Shown here: positions 32,829-43,689 of the stretch, piece after piece
Layout: each line of letters opens with the position of its first letter
How positions within the stretch are numbered: the stretch's first letter is position 1
NCBI RefSeq assembly: GCF_001411555.2
Contig: NC_049907.1
Coordinates: forward strand, 30,709,001 to 30,773,000
Direction: 5' to 3'
Length of the DNA stretch: 64,000 bases
Origin: Juglans regia
Lineage: Eukaryota > Streptophyta > Magnoliopsida > Fagales > Juglandaceae
The notes under the pieces: generated by a model
Databases searched by the model: none
Told to the model about the DNA's origin: nothing
Seen by the model: the letters and a program-made list of their open reading frames with translations, nothing else
Position numbers and translations under genes: made by a program

Positions 32829-35052
32829 TGTGGCGCCCCCGACCCCCATGTAAGGAAAACACGGGAATCGAGAAGCCGGGATGATGACAACACGGTCACA
32901 CATCCCAACGAAAGTGCCAAGTGTGTGTACATGCAACGGTGTACAACAACAACGCAGCGGATTAGTCAACTAAGTACCAGAATTTAAATACAAGTAAACA
33001 TCAGTAAAGTTTTAAAAGCAGTTATACAGTCATCCAAAATAAAGTTAACACATGTCCCAAAAATACAAAGGGTAAAATTCAATAACAATAAACAGTGATC
33101 CCAGATCACTCCTCGGGCGGAGCCATCTCCTCAGGCTCACCCTCCTCCTCCACATCTGCATCAAAATCTGCGTTACCACAGAATGGTACCGCAGGTAAGT
33201 ATAACCCAAAAATATACTCAGGAATATAAAATGCATTAATACCACCAACATGCATGCATATGAAGAAATATGCATTTTCCTCAAAATATCATTTTCCCTG
33301 AAAATGATTAATTTATCAACACACGCCAAAATCCCATTTGGCCCAAAATAATCCGTAAAACATTTTCCCAGAAAATGATTTACACAAAATCCAACTCACA
33401 CTATTTTCCCAGAAAATAGTCCATTTAATCCGTCAATACCCTATGCACCATGGCCTCCCCTAGGGACCATCCGCATGTCCTGGCTTCGTAGCGATGCCCA
33501 GTTCCGCGCCCAGCGCGTACATGGCCGAGCACCCACTACGCAACGAGCGATGCCCAGTTCCGCGCCCAGCGCGTACATGGCCAGACATCCTCTAGTCCCC
33601 GCCAGCAGAAGGACCACGGAGTCGGCACGAATCTCTCGTCCGATCCCATTGTCGCCCAGCGACAATCCAGGGGACGTTACTCAGTTTATTCCGCTCCCGA
33701 GTAACCAGAGGAGCTCCACCGAGATAATGCCCCATCTCGGCTTGGGGTCGTGATACGCACGCACCCAAATTCCATTCTCACATGAAAACCCAGTTTTCAT
33801 AAACACATGAACATGAATGCAATACACGAAAACCCAGTTTTCCTTTACAAACATGATCATGCATGAAATAATGATATGCACATGTACCAACACAAATCCA
33901 CATTCCTCAATAACCAATAACCAATCCAATCAAACCAACCCAAACAACTCCAATCATAAATCCATCCGACCCCCGTACTCCTCGGACTCAGTCCGGCATG
34001 CCAAAAAAATACAGTGAAATGCGTTAGTGCAAAAATACATAAAATTCATGAGAATACTTTGGAGAAATACTTACAGCGCTATATGATAATTTCCGGAGGA
34101 TCACGAAGCTGAAAAAGGCGACGTCTGAGCAACACCACAGTGTAAAATACACTGTGGCCGTGGGTCACAAATACCCACTTTTCAACGGAGACAAACGAAG
34201 ACCCCAAAATGATAGGGTAGGGCCTAGAGAGGTCGGTGAAACCAATGGTGGTGGTGGTTTGCCGTGGTGGCGGCGCAAGGGGTGGTTTTAAGGCCAAAAA
34301 TGCCGAAATCGGAGATGGACTTGGTGGGGCTTCACCGGTGACGGATCGGAGCCGGGGTTGGGTCCAAAGGGTTGCCAAGAGGTCGGGGATGAAGTGGTAG
34401 GAAGATGGTGGCCAATGGTGGCGCGACGGCGGCGCAACGAAGGAAAGAAGCCGCGGCTTCGTGTTGCGCGTGGAGGCTAATGGCGGCAGAAGGGGCTGAG
34501 ATTGGTGGGGAAGGGTCGCCGGCCGCTGGGGAGGGGAACGGAAGGGGCGGTGTTGGTCACGGGAGGCGCACGGCGGCGCTGGGTGGAAGAGAAAGAAACG
34601 GACGGAAGAGAGAGGGAGGGGGCTGGGCTTCGCGCGCGGGAAAGGAAAAACTGGGAAAAAGAAGAAAAAGAAAAGAAAGAAAAGAAAAGGAGGAAAAGAA
34701 AAATAGGGGAAAAGAAATGAGGTCCAATCCTCATAACTTGGGTCACGAAAATGATCCAACGGAAATGATTTTAAAACCACAAATTAAATAAAATAATTTA
34801 AACGTAATGGTAAAGTCAAATTGAAATAATTAAATCTCACAGTAATTAATTTAAATATTAAAAGCAATTTAAATGCACAACATTAAATAAATATTAAGAA
34901 AGCACATAAAAATAATTTTCACCAAATTAACAAATTAAAAATCCTAAAAATAACCCAATTAAAATCCAGTAATTTTAAAACAAAAGAATAATTTTTTGAA
35001 TAACATAAAAATAATCATTCAATAAAAATACACTAAAATACGGGGTGTTACA
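32829..35052 (-). mobile_element. B: solo LTR, 2.2 kb, TSD CATCC
   Basis: It runs on the minus strand from TGTAACACCCCG at 35052 to GGGGGCGCCACA at 32829, with identical CATCC flanks at 32824-32828 and 35053-35057. The first few hundred bases resemble the start of A' (CCGTATTTTAGTGTATTT, then TTATGTGCTTTCTT). A pyrimidine-rich, then GC-rich, leader follows at about 34700-34080. There is no internal region. The 233-residue frame in the leader is proline-rich low-complexity sequence and is not called as a gene. Confidence 0.88.
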
Positions 35053-35157
35053 CATCCTGCCCCCTGCCCTGCTGGGGGCACCATATGTGAACGACTCGCC
35101 CCCGCATCTGGCAGACAGGGGTTAGGCAGCTGGGTGCAGGGCCCGCTGCTCACTCCA

Positions 35158-35352
35158 TAATACAGTAATAAAAGAAATTATAGTAATATTATCAATGAGT
35201 TGTTGTTTGATATTAAATGGAAAAGAAAATATCATAACCAATTAAAAAAGCTTAAATAGAAGAATCAAATAAGAAAATAAATAATAATACTAATACTAAT
35301 TTTTAAAAAAAAAAAAAAACTTAAATTTGGATAACAATTGTGCCAAAACTAA
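35158..35352. other. No recognisable feature
   Basis: AT-rich spacer between hAT1 and MITE copy 2. Confidence 0.4.
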
Positions 35353-35360
35353 GTAGTGTG

Positions 35361-35539
35361 GAGGTTTGGATAGTGAGTTGAGATGAGATTAAATAAAAAT
35401 TTAAACTTGAGTAAAATACTGTTATAATATTATTTTTGTTTAAAAATTTGAAAAATTGAATTCCTTATTGTATTTTGTGTAAAAGTTGTAATGGTTAGAT
35501 GTGGTGAATTAAAATGAGTTTTGACTTCAAACCTCCCCC
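35361..35539 (+). mobile_element. MITE copy 2 (GTTTGGAT family)
   Basis: The left end GAGGTTTGGATAGTGAG and the right end TTGACTTCAAACCTCC are inverted with mismatches. The interior has the family's GAGATGAGATTAAATAAAA and TTGTATTTTGTGTAAAAGTT blocks. A TAA triplet follows at about 35540, and another lies at 35350-35352 a few bases outside the left end. The exact borders are uncertain. Confidence 0.65.
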
Positions 35540-36330
35540 TAAAGGAACTCTCCAATTTCCAGTGCAGCATGTTTTTGTTAAAAATCAGGGCAAGCCAATT
35601 TATCAAGTGGCATCAAGGAGAATGCTTTAAAATAGTTGCAATGACTTCAGCTCAAATGTGGACCGAACCGGCTATATATTGATGTGGGAAAAAAATCCGG
35701 GCCAAACTGAGAATCCGGATATATGTATTGGACTAGCCCACCAAGGCCCTCAAGCAAGTTGAGGATGATAGTTGGGCCCAAAGAAATTATACAGCCCATG
35801 GCTCGAATGTGCCACTTTAGAGGAAAATACATGATGCTCTAGCTATATGGGACAAATGGCCTTAGACTAACAGGAAATAAAGGGGCGTTTATAACTTTAT
35901 AGGACCAAGTAGGCCTGCAATCCGACCAGCCCAGGCCGGGTTTGGGCTGACCCAATCCGGCTACAGAAACGTGACAATCCGACCTGTACCGTTAAGGTCG
36001 GGTCGGATTCGGATCACTTTTTTTTTTTTTTTAATGCATGTAGCTTCCACCTACCACTAAATTCCACAATTCCACATTCAGATAATTGCGATTACTTTGA
36101 TCTTTCCAGCATAATATAGGTTAAATATGTACAAAAACTACTTATCAAAAAGATATGTACAAAAAGATCTATTACTTCCACTTCTAAATTTAAAATATAC
36201 AAGAACTTGCATAAGTTGTTAATCGTTTCTCATACTTTTTCCAACATAAGAGCAGCACTTCACACACTTAAACTATGAGTCATGCATCCCAAATTTTTCT
36301 TTCCCTCACTCCATGCCAAAGACAGACTTA

Positions 36331-36514
36331 TGGCTAGTTTGGATAGTGAGATGAGATAACATAGTTTTAGATGAGTTAAATAAAATATTATTAGAATATT
36401 ATTTTTTAATATATTATTGTTTTGAAATTTAAAAAAGTTAAGTTGTTTTAATATTTTGTGTGAGAATTTAGAAAAATTGTAATGATGAGATAATTTTTGT
36501 ATCCAAACGAGCCA
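36331..36514 (+). mobile_element. MITE copy 3 (GTTTGGAT family)
   Basis: The left end TGGCTAGTTTGGATA is nearly perfectly inverted at the right end TATCCAAACGAGCCA. The flanking triplets are TTA (36328-36330) and TTG (36515-36517), consistent with a TTA TSD carrying one change. The interior has the AGATGAGATAA and GTAATGATGAGAT family blocks. Confidence 0.8.
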
Positions 36515-37654
36515 TTGTTTTCTTGTTTGTATCTTCTCTGTTCTCTTAATGCGGCTAAGCGGACATGCATCAAAACTGGCAGAAAGAAAGGTTGTGGTGC
36601 AACAACTGCAGATTTTGCATATTAATGTTATGCTCCATAAATAAAGGCTGGCAAAATTTTCAAGAGAAATAAAAGTCATAGATGTAATGAATCTATTGAG
36701 GGAAGAATGATTGGTGGAGGTAGAATATGCATGAATTCAGGGCAAAATACAGTGTATCCAAAATTTAGTGTTTCTACTTATCCTCCAGAGCAGCAGTTTG
36801 GGAAGACAACACCTAGTTTTGTGATCATATTACCACTTGATTCCACCACCACAAAATACATACATTTTTTCCTTGGGAAAATAAAGGGATAATAGTTATG
36901 GGTTGGAAATTAGAATGAATGTTCCATTTCAGATAATGCCTTAAGTAGTTGCAATTCATATTTGTGGGTTTTTTTTTTCCCATCTATTGCCAATTAGATT
37001 CTCTGAGGCTGCTTGAGTTGTGGCTCAATAACTAAATCCATGAAGTAGTTGAAATAATTTTTTAATTTAATTAATGTAATTGATTCCTGTATCTTTAATA
37101 TTATAAAACAACCACTAAATAATATAAAAATTGATCCAAACCACAAAACAATATATAAAGCTTCTATCTAATACTTCTAGCCTCATACCTATATAAATAA
37201 TTGTTCTAAGTCAAGAAAAATTACCAAGACAGAGTATCAAAGTTATCAAGGAACATATATCTTCATTTATTATACTTAACACACGACAAAGAGCCAAACA
37301 AAGTGCCTAAATTATCAAACACATGACATCCTCAACAAGCAACTTCCCATCTCTGCCTTCAAATCTACCAACACGAATGATTCAAATGATTCAGTCTATT
37401 ACAACAAATGATTCAAATCAATAATAGCACAACAATAATTCAAGTCAACACAAAAGTGGTTTAGTTTCTCTAACAAATGAGTGAAAATGAAAATCATATC
37501 ATCATACAAACCATAAGCCCTGAGTTACTCCGCATCAACATAAGTAAAGCTTGATTTTGGATCAAACTCTCAAAAACCAAATGATGATTATTAAATGATA
37601 TAAAAATAAAAATTATGAAATTTTTTAATAAATATGTAAATAAGAAATAAGTTA
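36515..37654. other. hAT2 non-coding region
   Basis: AT-rich sequence downstream of the hAT2 transposase end on the minus strand. No other coding similarity was seen; the plus-strand frame at 36707-36892 shows no recognisable domain. Confidence 0.4.
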
Positions 37655-37812
37655 ATTACCCAATTCTACCTCAAAGCTTTCAACATTATCCAAGGAGGTA
37701 TGAAGATCAAAGGTTATTGAATCATTCAACCAATTTTGTGTACAAATGAGTGCCTCAACGTTTCTTGGAGATAGTGAACTATGAAATGGGTCAAGCACCC
37801 AACCCCTGACTC
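37655..37812 (-). pseudogene. hAT2 transposase C-terminus
   Basis: The minus strand encodes LDPFHSSLSPRNVEALICTQ followed by NWLND and a tail ending in V-E-S-F-E-V-E-L. This is the end of the hAT dimerisation domain and corresponds to the FQSSLSAATMDASICMQNWI segment of hAT1. It is open over this short stretch, but everything N-terminal is missing. Confidence 0.75.
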
Positions 37813-37844
37813 AGAAGAAACAGTTTACCACCTGCACGCGAAGT

Positions 37845-40351
37845 GGATCATTGTATTACGTTAAATGAGAGGACCGAGCTAGTTAACGTGCGCCCATATA
37901 GGTATGCCCACTTCTAGAAAGCTGAAATCGAGAAACAGGTCCAAGAAATGTTATATTCGGGGCTCATTCATCCTAGCACCAATCCCTTCTCATCACCGGT
38001 ACTACTAGTGAAGAAAAAAAATGGCAGTTGGCGATTTTGCACAAACTACCGCACCCTTAACATCGCCACCGTCAAGGATCATTTTCCCATTCCAACAGTG
38101 GACGATATGTTGGAAGAATTATATGGCGCCACTTACTTAACCAAATTTGATCTGAGGGCCGGCTATCATCAAGTAAGAGTAAATCCTCCCGATATTATTA
38201 AAACTGCTTTCCGTGCTCATAACGGCCATTACGAATATCTCGTAATGCCTTTTGGCCTTTGTAACACTCCCTCGACATTCCAGGCCATCATGAACTCAAT
38301 ATTTCAACCTTACCTTCGAAAGTTCATTTTGGTTTATTTTTTTTTTATTTTTATGATATTCTGGTATATATTCCCACTTAGAATGAGCATGTGGTGCATG
38401 TTAAACAAACATTGGAGTCCTTGCGACAACACAAATTCTTTGCCAAAGCAAGCAAATGCATGTTTGGCCAACAGGAACTGGAATACTTGGGACACATTGT
38501 CACACATCAAGGAGTGAAGGTTGATAACAGTAAAATTGCAGCCATGGTCGCATGGCTAGCCCCCACTAATATTTTTGAGTTACGTGGTTTTTTAGGCTTT
38601 ACAAGGTGTTATAGGAAATTTGTTCAAAACTACGGCATCATAGCTCGACCCTTGACCAACCTACTCGAGAAGGGAAAATTCGGCTGGCATGATGAAGCCG
38701 ACACAGCTTTCCTGGCTCTCAAACAAGCAATGAAAACCACTCCAATGTTAGCTATGCCTAATTTCAATGACTCATTCACCATTGAAACCGACACATCGAG
38801 GGAGGAGATTGGCGCAGTTTTATCGCAGCAAGGCAGGCCTATTGCGTTTATGAGTCGAGCATTGGGGGTTACAAAAAAATCTTGGTCAACCTATGCCAAG
38901 GAAATGCTTGCAATTGTGGAGGCCATACGCTTATGGCTTCCTTATCTATTGGGAAAAAAATTCTTCATTTTAACCAACCAGCATAGTTTGAAATATTTCG
39001 TGGAGCAGCGAGTGGCTACGCTAGAACAGCAGAAATGGGTAGTCAAACTAACGGGCTACGACTACGAGATCATTTACTGCCCAGCCCGCGAGAATTCAGC
39101 AGTGGACGCACTCTCACTCAAATCTGGTAGCCTAGTTCTTCACCATCTACATGTGCCAAAGGTGACTGTATGAGATGAGATTAAAAAAGCTTACAAAGGA
39201 GACTCGTACGTTCAATCTCTAACTCGCCTAGCAAATGCTCAACTAGAAGGGCCGTATGCAGGGCATAATGGGTTGCTCTTATTTAAAGGGAAAGTAGTCA
39301 TTCCTTCTCATGCAGCATTACGGGAGAAACTACTACATGAAATGCACGATACAAAAATAGGAGGACACTATGGGGTCTTGCGGATGTTCAAGAAGTTAGC
39401 CCAACAATTCTACTGGCCAAAAATGTACCAAGCGGTGCAGGAGTATGTCAAAAAATGTGAAACTTGCTAGAAGGTGGAGTCTGAAACAATATCTCTAGCT
39501 GGGCTCTTGCAGCTGTTACCCATTCCATGTCAAGTGTGGGACGACATCACCTTGGACTTCATTGAAGGTCTACCGACATCCCACGACAAGGTCACGATCC
39601 TAGTAGTTGTCGACCGTTTGAGTAAGTCTGCACATTTCATATCCTTAACTCATCCTTTTACTACTAAAATCGTGGCTAAAAGGTTTGTAGAAGGCGTTAT
39701 TGAATTGCATGGCCTATCCAAGTCCATCATTAGTGATCGAGACCCCATCTTTATCAGCAAATTCTAGCAGGAGTTTTTTAAAATGTCAGGAACCAAGCTA
39801 CAACTCAGTTCCACCTATCACCTATAGACGGACGGACAAACCAAAGTTGTCAATCGCTGTGTTGAACAATACCTCCGAAGTATGGTTCATCAGTGGCCGC
39901 GCAAGTGGAGCAACTACCTTCCATGGGTTGAGCTTTGGTACAATACAACGTATCATGCGTCCACAGGAATGACCCCTTTTCAGGCACTATACGGTCATTT
40001 ACCCCCTTCAATCCTTATTTACCATAATGGGTTTTCTTCGGTGCATGAAGTAGACCAAAGTCTAGAAGCTAGAGACGAGCTGTTGCGTCAACTCAAAAGC
40101 AATCTGGAGACTTCCATTAATTGCATGAAGCAAACTGCAGATGAAATATGTCGGGATGTTTCAGTCGAAGTTGGTGATCTGGTGTTTCTTAAGTTGCACC
40201 CCTACAGACAACAAACAGTCTTCAAACGAGCCCACCAGAAGCTAGTTAGTTGCTTCTATGGACCGTATCCAGTTATACAAAAGATTGGGGCCGTCGCCTA
40301 CAAACTTCAACTGTTGGAAGGAGTCCGCATTCATCCTGTCTTCAACGTGAG
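37845..40351 (+). pseudogene. G3: Ty3/gypsy pol fragment (RT, RNase H, integrase)
   Basis: Order: RT from [13 protein letters not shown] (about 37845) through [15 protein letters not shown] and [13 protein letters not shown]. The YxDD box at about 38330-38365 is destroyed: a T-rich expansion shifts the frame and the first aspartate is lost. After the shift: RT thumb, then RNase H with FTIETDTSREEIGAVLSQQG (38780) and ending YCPARENSAVDALS. Integrase has the finger H-x-H-x-C-x2-C region ending KKCETC (39470), the first Asp in [10 protein letters not shown] and the second in SDRDPIF. The catalytic Glu is Lys in DGQTKVVNR. Stops occur at 39468, 39766 and just before TDGQT. No LTR, gag or protease was found. 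Confidence 0.9.
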
Positions 40352-41770
40352 GATGGCGAGATGTACTCCCGCCATCTTTTGTGGCGAGCTTGGGCGAGGA
40401 TGCGAGGAAGCTTCATGGCGAACAGTGGCGAGGTGCTTCTTAGGCGAGCACTGGTACGAGGGGCGAGGAGGCTCCCTTGTAGATCGTAGCTGGGGAGCTT
40501 TCGTGGCGTGAAACCTTGGTTGCCATGGGGCAGTGAGATGTTGTTCCGGTTCATGCTTGTTGCTCGCCACAGGCGGCATCAACTATTAATACCTTAACTT
40601 ACACAACATACCAGAAGGGAGTTAAGAATCATCTCTGGCACACGAGATGATTCAGGCTTCGATACGGTGCACTTCGTGTTCATCCATAAAATACGTAATA
40701 ATTAAGCTAAATAAATGTAAATATAGAGAGACAGAGATTTACGTGGTTCGACATAATGTCTATGACCATAGGTTGTTTGGGAGTGAAATCCATTATAATG
40801 GGTGATTTTACAATCTCTCATGGTCTCACATATCTCACAATACAATGGAGAAATTTAGGGAAGATCCTTTGGAGTCGCTATATGTGGTGGAGTTTGGCGT
40901 ATGGAGCCTCTGTGGAGATATTTTGTGTAGAGAGCTTGTCAAGAGTTCGTCAGATTTGTAAGGGATCTCCTCATTTTATAGAGGTCTATTTCCTTTGAGT
41001 GATTGAATCCAACTTGCCTTGTAAAACCTTTTTCTCTTAGAAGTATGTATGTCTTTCCTTTTAGGAGTCTAAGTCAACCTGTCCTATCTCTTCTTGGCTT
41101 GATCTCTTAACTTGATTTTCGGCCTTATTTTTTAGCTAAATTATAGGTTGCTAATTTGACCCCTACACGTAGCATTTTGCATGGTTTGTTCAAGATTTGG
41201 CGTGCCTCATCTAGATGGAAATGCATGTGTCAAGTTCCAGATATAAAATTGCAATGGAAGAGATAAAGGTTTAGTTGATAAACTAAGACCTCATCGTGCC
41301 AGAAATCTAAATTCACAATATCGAAACAATTACTGTCATTCTTCATAAATTTCAATCCTTGAAACTTTTTCAACTCAAACAGTTTGTTCATCACCTAATG
41401 GGCGGCATACTGAATACAAGTGGACATCCCTTAGAAAGGACTAACTACAACTCAAAATAATGCATGATTCCTACGATAGAGAGAAGCTTTTGTTCTCAGG
41501 GTTCGGCGGGATAAGCTCTTCTTCCTCGAGCGTCACTCCTAGTTTTAATTATACATCAAAGTCTATGGTTTCAAGGATGAAACCATAAGTAGGTTAAGCA
41601 ACTATGACAAAATTTCTAATGAGAAATAATGTTCCTCAAGATGCAAGCAATAATAGTTTTCATGCAAATAGTGAAAGGACACATAGATGTATTCTTGGCG
41701 AGGAATCACCCCCTTTGGCATAAACACATGGATTCGTAAACATGGCAAGAAGTCACCCTCGCAATGAAAC
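40352..41770. other. Unclassified repeat-like DNA downstream of G3
   Basis: A GC-rich stretch with repeated GGCGAG words (40360-40510) follows the integrase frame and may be its 3' untranslated region. AT-rich DNA with AGAGACAGAGATTTACGTGG near 40725 follows; similar lines are common in plant LTRs, but no paired LTR is present. From about 41690 the degenerate roughly 50-bp array begins. No gene is supported. Confidence 0.4.
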
Positions 41771-41775
41771 ACATG

Positions 41776-42146
41776 TGGTGCAAACCTCAAGAGCCAACCT
41801 CACGTCGACGTCCAAGAGGAAATAAAATGAAAACAGAATCTCTCTGTTAATGACATCTCTTCATTCTCAAATTCAATATTGTGAAAAATAATCAACAACT
41901 ACCTTTTCTCTCAATCACTACCATATTTAAAGGATTACGTAGGGTGCTATAAATTAGGAAATAAACTAGGAAAGGATTACCAACATTGCAACAGAGTCTT
42001 ATGAAATAAACTAGGAAAGAATTAACAACTTAGCAACAGAATTTTGAAATAAATAGATAAGATTCTTATAGCAGCTGAATAAATCCCCATCCTCCGTGAT
42101 TTAAGGAGTAGTTTCCGCCTGGGAACCGTGCTCTCCATTTGCATCA
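41776..42146 (-). repeat. G4 3' LTR
   Basis: On the plus strand it runs from TGGTGCAAACC to TTTGCATCA. The last 14 or so codons of the pol frame lie inside it. A 43-bp block with AATAAACTAGGAAAG is internally duplicated in both LTRs. Confidence 0.93.
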
Positions 42147-43606
42147 ATTGCCGGCCACTCAGAAGAACTTGACTCCGGCAAGTTTTGAAGAACATAGGCA
42201 GCAAATAAGTCTGGGTGAAGTCGGTTGGGCTCCGAAGCTTGTAGCCAAATGGAATCAGACAGGGGACAATTTTTCCATTGTGCTAAAAATTTGTAATAAC
42301 CTCCGCGCCGAGTAGTAACAAACTGGTGATCGAGTATCGAAGCAATTTCATCTCTTGGGGCTGTATTCTTAGGAACACGGATAACTGCATCTTGTTGGGT
42401 AGTTAGATTCGAGGCTGCTGGCACTGGTTCCTCCGAGCTATGAAACTGAGTGAGATCTTCAATGTTGAAAACAGGGTTGATGCCGTAGTCACCAGGTAAC
42501 TCAATGACATAGGTGTTAGGACCCAACCTCTTGGCCACCTTAAAAGGTCCTGCATGCCGAGCATGTAGTTTGGTGAAACTCCCAGGAGGAAAACATTCAG
42601 GCTTTAGGCAGATAAGAACCATGTCGCCAACCTGAAATTGCCTGTCCTTCTGCCTAGTATTTGCAGAAGTGGAATATGCTTTCGTGCTGAGGGACAGACG
42701 CTGCTTGACTTCTTCATGGATGTCCTTCATGTAACTAGAGAAATCCAACGTAGTTTCGCTAGGTCTAGAAGGCAATGTCAGAGAGTGGAGGTCCAGCGGA
42801 GTGTGGGGGCGAAAACAATATACCACTTCAAATGGGGTGCAACCAATTGAGTGATTAACAAAGTTATTGAAAGCAGACTCTACATGTGGTAACACGAAGT
42901 CCCAACTTGCTGCATGGTTTGCTACTAAACACCTCAATAAGTTTCCCAAGCTCTGGTTGGTCACTTAGGTTTGGCTGTCGACTTGAGGATGAAACGCACT
43001 GGAAAATAGTAGCTTCGTCCCCATTTTTGCCCACAAAGTCTTCCAAAAATAACTCATGAACTTAACATTCCGGTCGGACACTATGGTGGCTGGAACGTAG
43101 TCGAATCACTTCTTGTAAAAACAGTGTCGCTGTTTTGGAAGCATTATAAGTCTTGTGACAAGGAAAAAATGAGCCATTTTCGAAAAGCAATCCACAACCA
43201 CCATTATGGAATCATGCTGCCGTAGTTTCTTGGGCAATCCAAGCACAAAATCCATACTAATGTGCTGCCAAGGCTGATCTGGAATTGGAAGTGGGGTATA
43301 AAGACTCGCCTGCTATTTGGTGCCTTTGTTTATTTGAAAAATTCGACAACGAGCCACTACTTTATGCACGTTGCGACGTAGTCGAGGCCAAAAGAACCGA
43401 TCGGAGACTATAGCAAATGTCTTATCAACACCGAAATGCCCCGCTAAGCCCCCCATGAAGGTCTGAAATAAAAAATTCTCTAAAATATCTACATGGAATA
43501 CATAATCAATTGCCGTGGAACAAAAAGCCATCTTTGACAGAGAATTCATTCTTAGTTGCATCCATGACATCAGTGAGCTTACTCCAAATACTGCCAAAGT
43601 CTTCAT
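42101..43606 (-). pseudogene. G4 integrase
   Basis: The zinc-finger remnant GHFGVDKTFAIVSDRFFWPR with A-R-C-R-I-F-Q (second cysteine of the pair lost to F) is at 43420-43320. The core follows in broken frames: L-G-S-T-L-like remnants of the first Asp block near 43260, an intact I-V-S-D-R-N-V-K-F with the second Asp near 43070, and at about 42975 S-Q-T-stop-V-T-N, where the stop TAA replaces the catalytic Glu codon. From 42964 a clean 287-residue frame runs through the C-terminal domain (GDMVLICLKPECFPPGSFTK, INPVFNIEDL) into the chromodomain-like region. Confidence 0.88.
42191..42349 (-). other. Chromodomain-like segment at the G4 integrase C-terminus
   Basis: Residues 206-258 of the terminal frame read D-E-I-A-S-I-L-D, then RRGGYYKFLAQWKNCPLSDS and I-W-L. 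The Y-x-F-L-x-Q-W-K and D-S-x-W spacing is that of chromovirus integrase chromodomains, which direct insertion toward marked chromatin. About 14 further codons continue into the 3' LTR. Confidence 0.8.
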
Positions 43607-43689
43607 CAGTGGAATATTGCTGCTTAAGATTGTCGAATTATATTGTATTAACTGACAATACCATCAGCAAGTGTGGTCGCCTGCTTAAG

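Larger units (their letters stand above)
29459..35157 (-). mobile_element. hAT1: decayed hAT element with a nested solo LTR
   Basis: Broken minus-strand hAT transposase frames (30470-31943) lie between two GC-rich subterminal zones. The left zone starts TAGGGGTGCTACCC; the right zone ends GCTGCTCACTCCA. Both contain repeated GCGGGG, CCCCGC or CCTGCCCC words. The flanks TATTATAG and TAATACAG match at six of eight positions and could be an old 8-bp TSD, but this is weak. A solo LTR (32829-35052) sits in the right subterminal zone. The borders are approximate. Confidence 0.55.
35910..37825 (-). mobile_element. hAT2: 3' part of a second hAT element
   Basis: The left end TAGGCCTGCAATCCGACC is followed by subterminal GGTCGGGTCGGATTCGG words, typical of hAT termini. 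A hAT transposase C-terminus is encoded on the minus strand at 37655-37812. MITE copy 3 sits inside at 36331-36514. The upstream part of the element is missing: gypsy pol sequence begins within about 40 bp of the transposase fragment. Confidence 0.5.

Noticed and set aside
34079..34791. 233-residue minus-strand frame and its plus-strand partner
   Set aside because: Both come from the pyrimidine-rich and GC-rich leader of solo LTR B and are low in complexity.
40250..40582. Arginine-rich frames after the G3 integrase
   Set aside because: They overlap on both strands in a GGCGAG-repetitive 3' region and show no conserved domain.
40640..41160. Possible copia-type LTR with the AGAGATTTACGTGG line
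   Set aside because: No paired copy, TSD, primer site or inverted ends could be found, so it is left unclassified.
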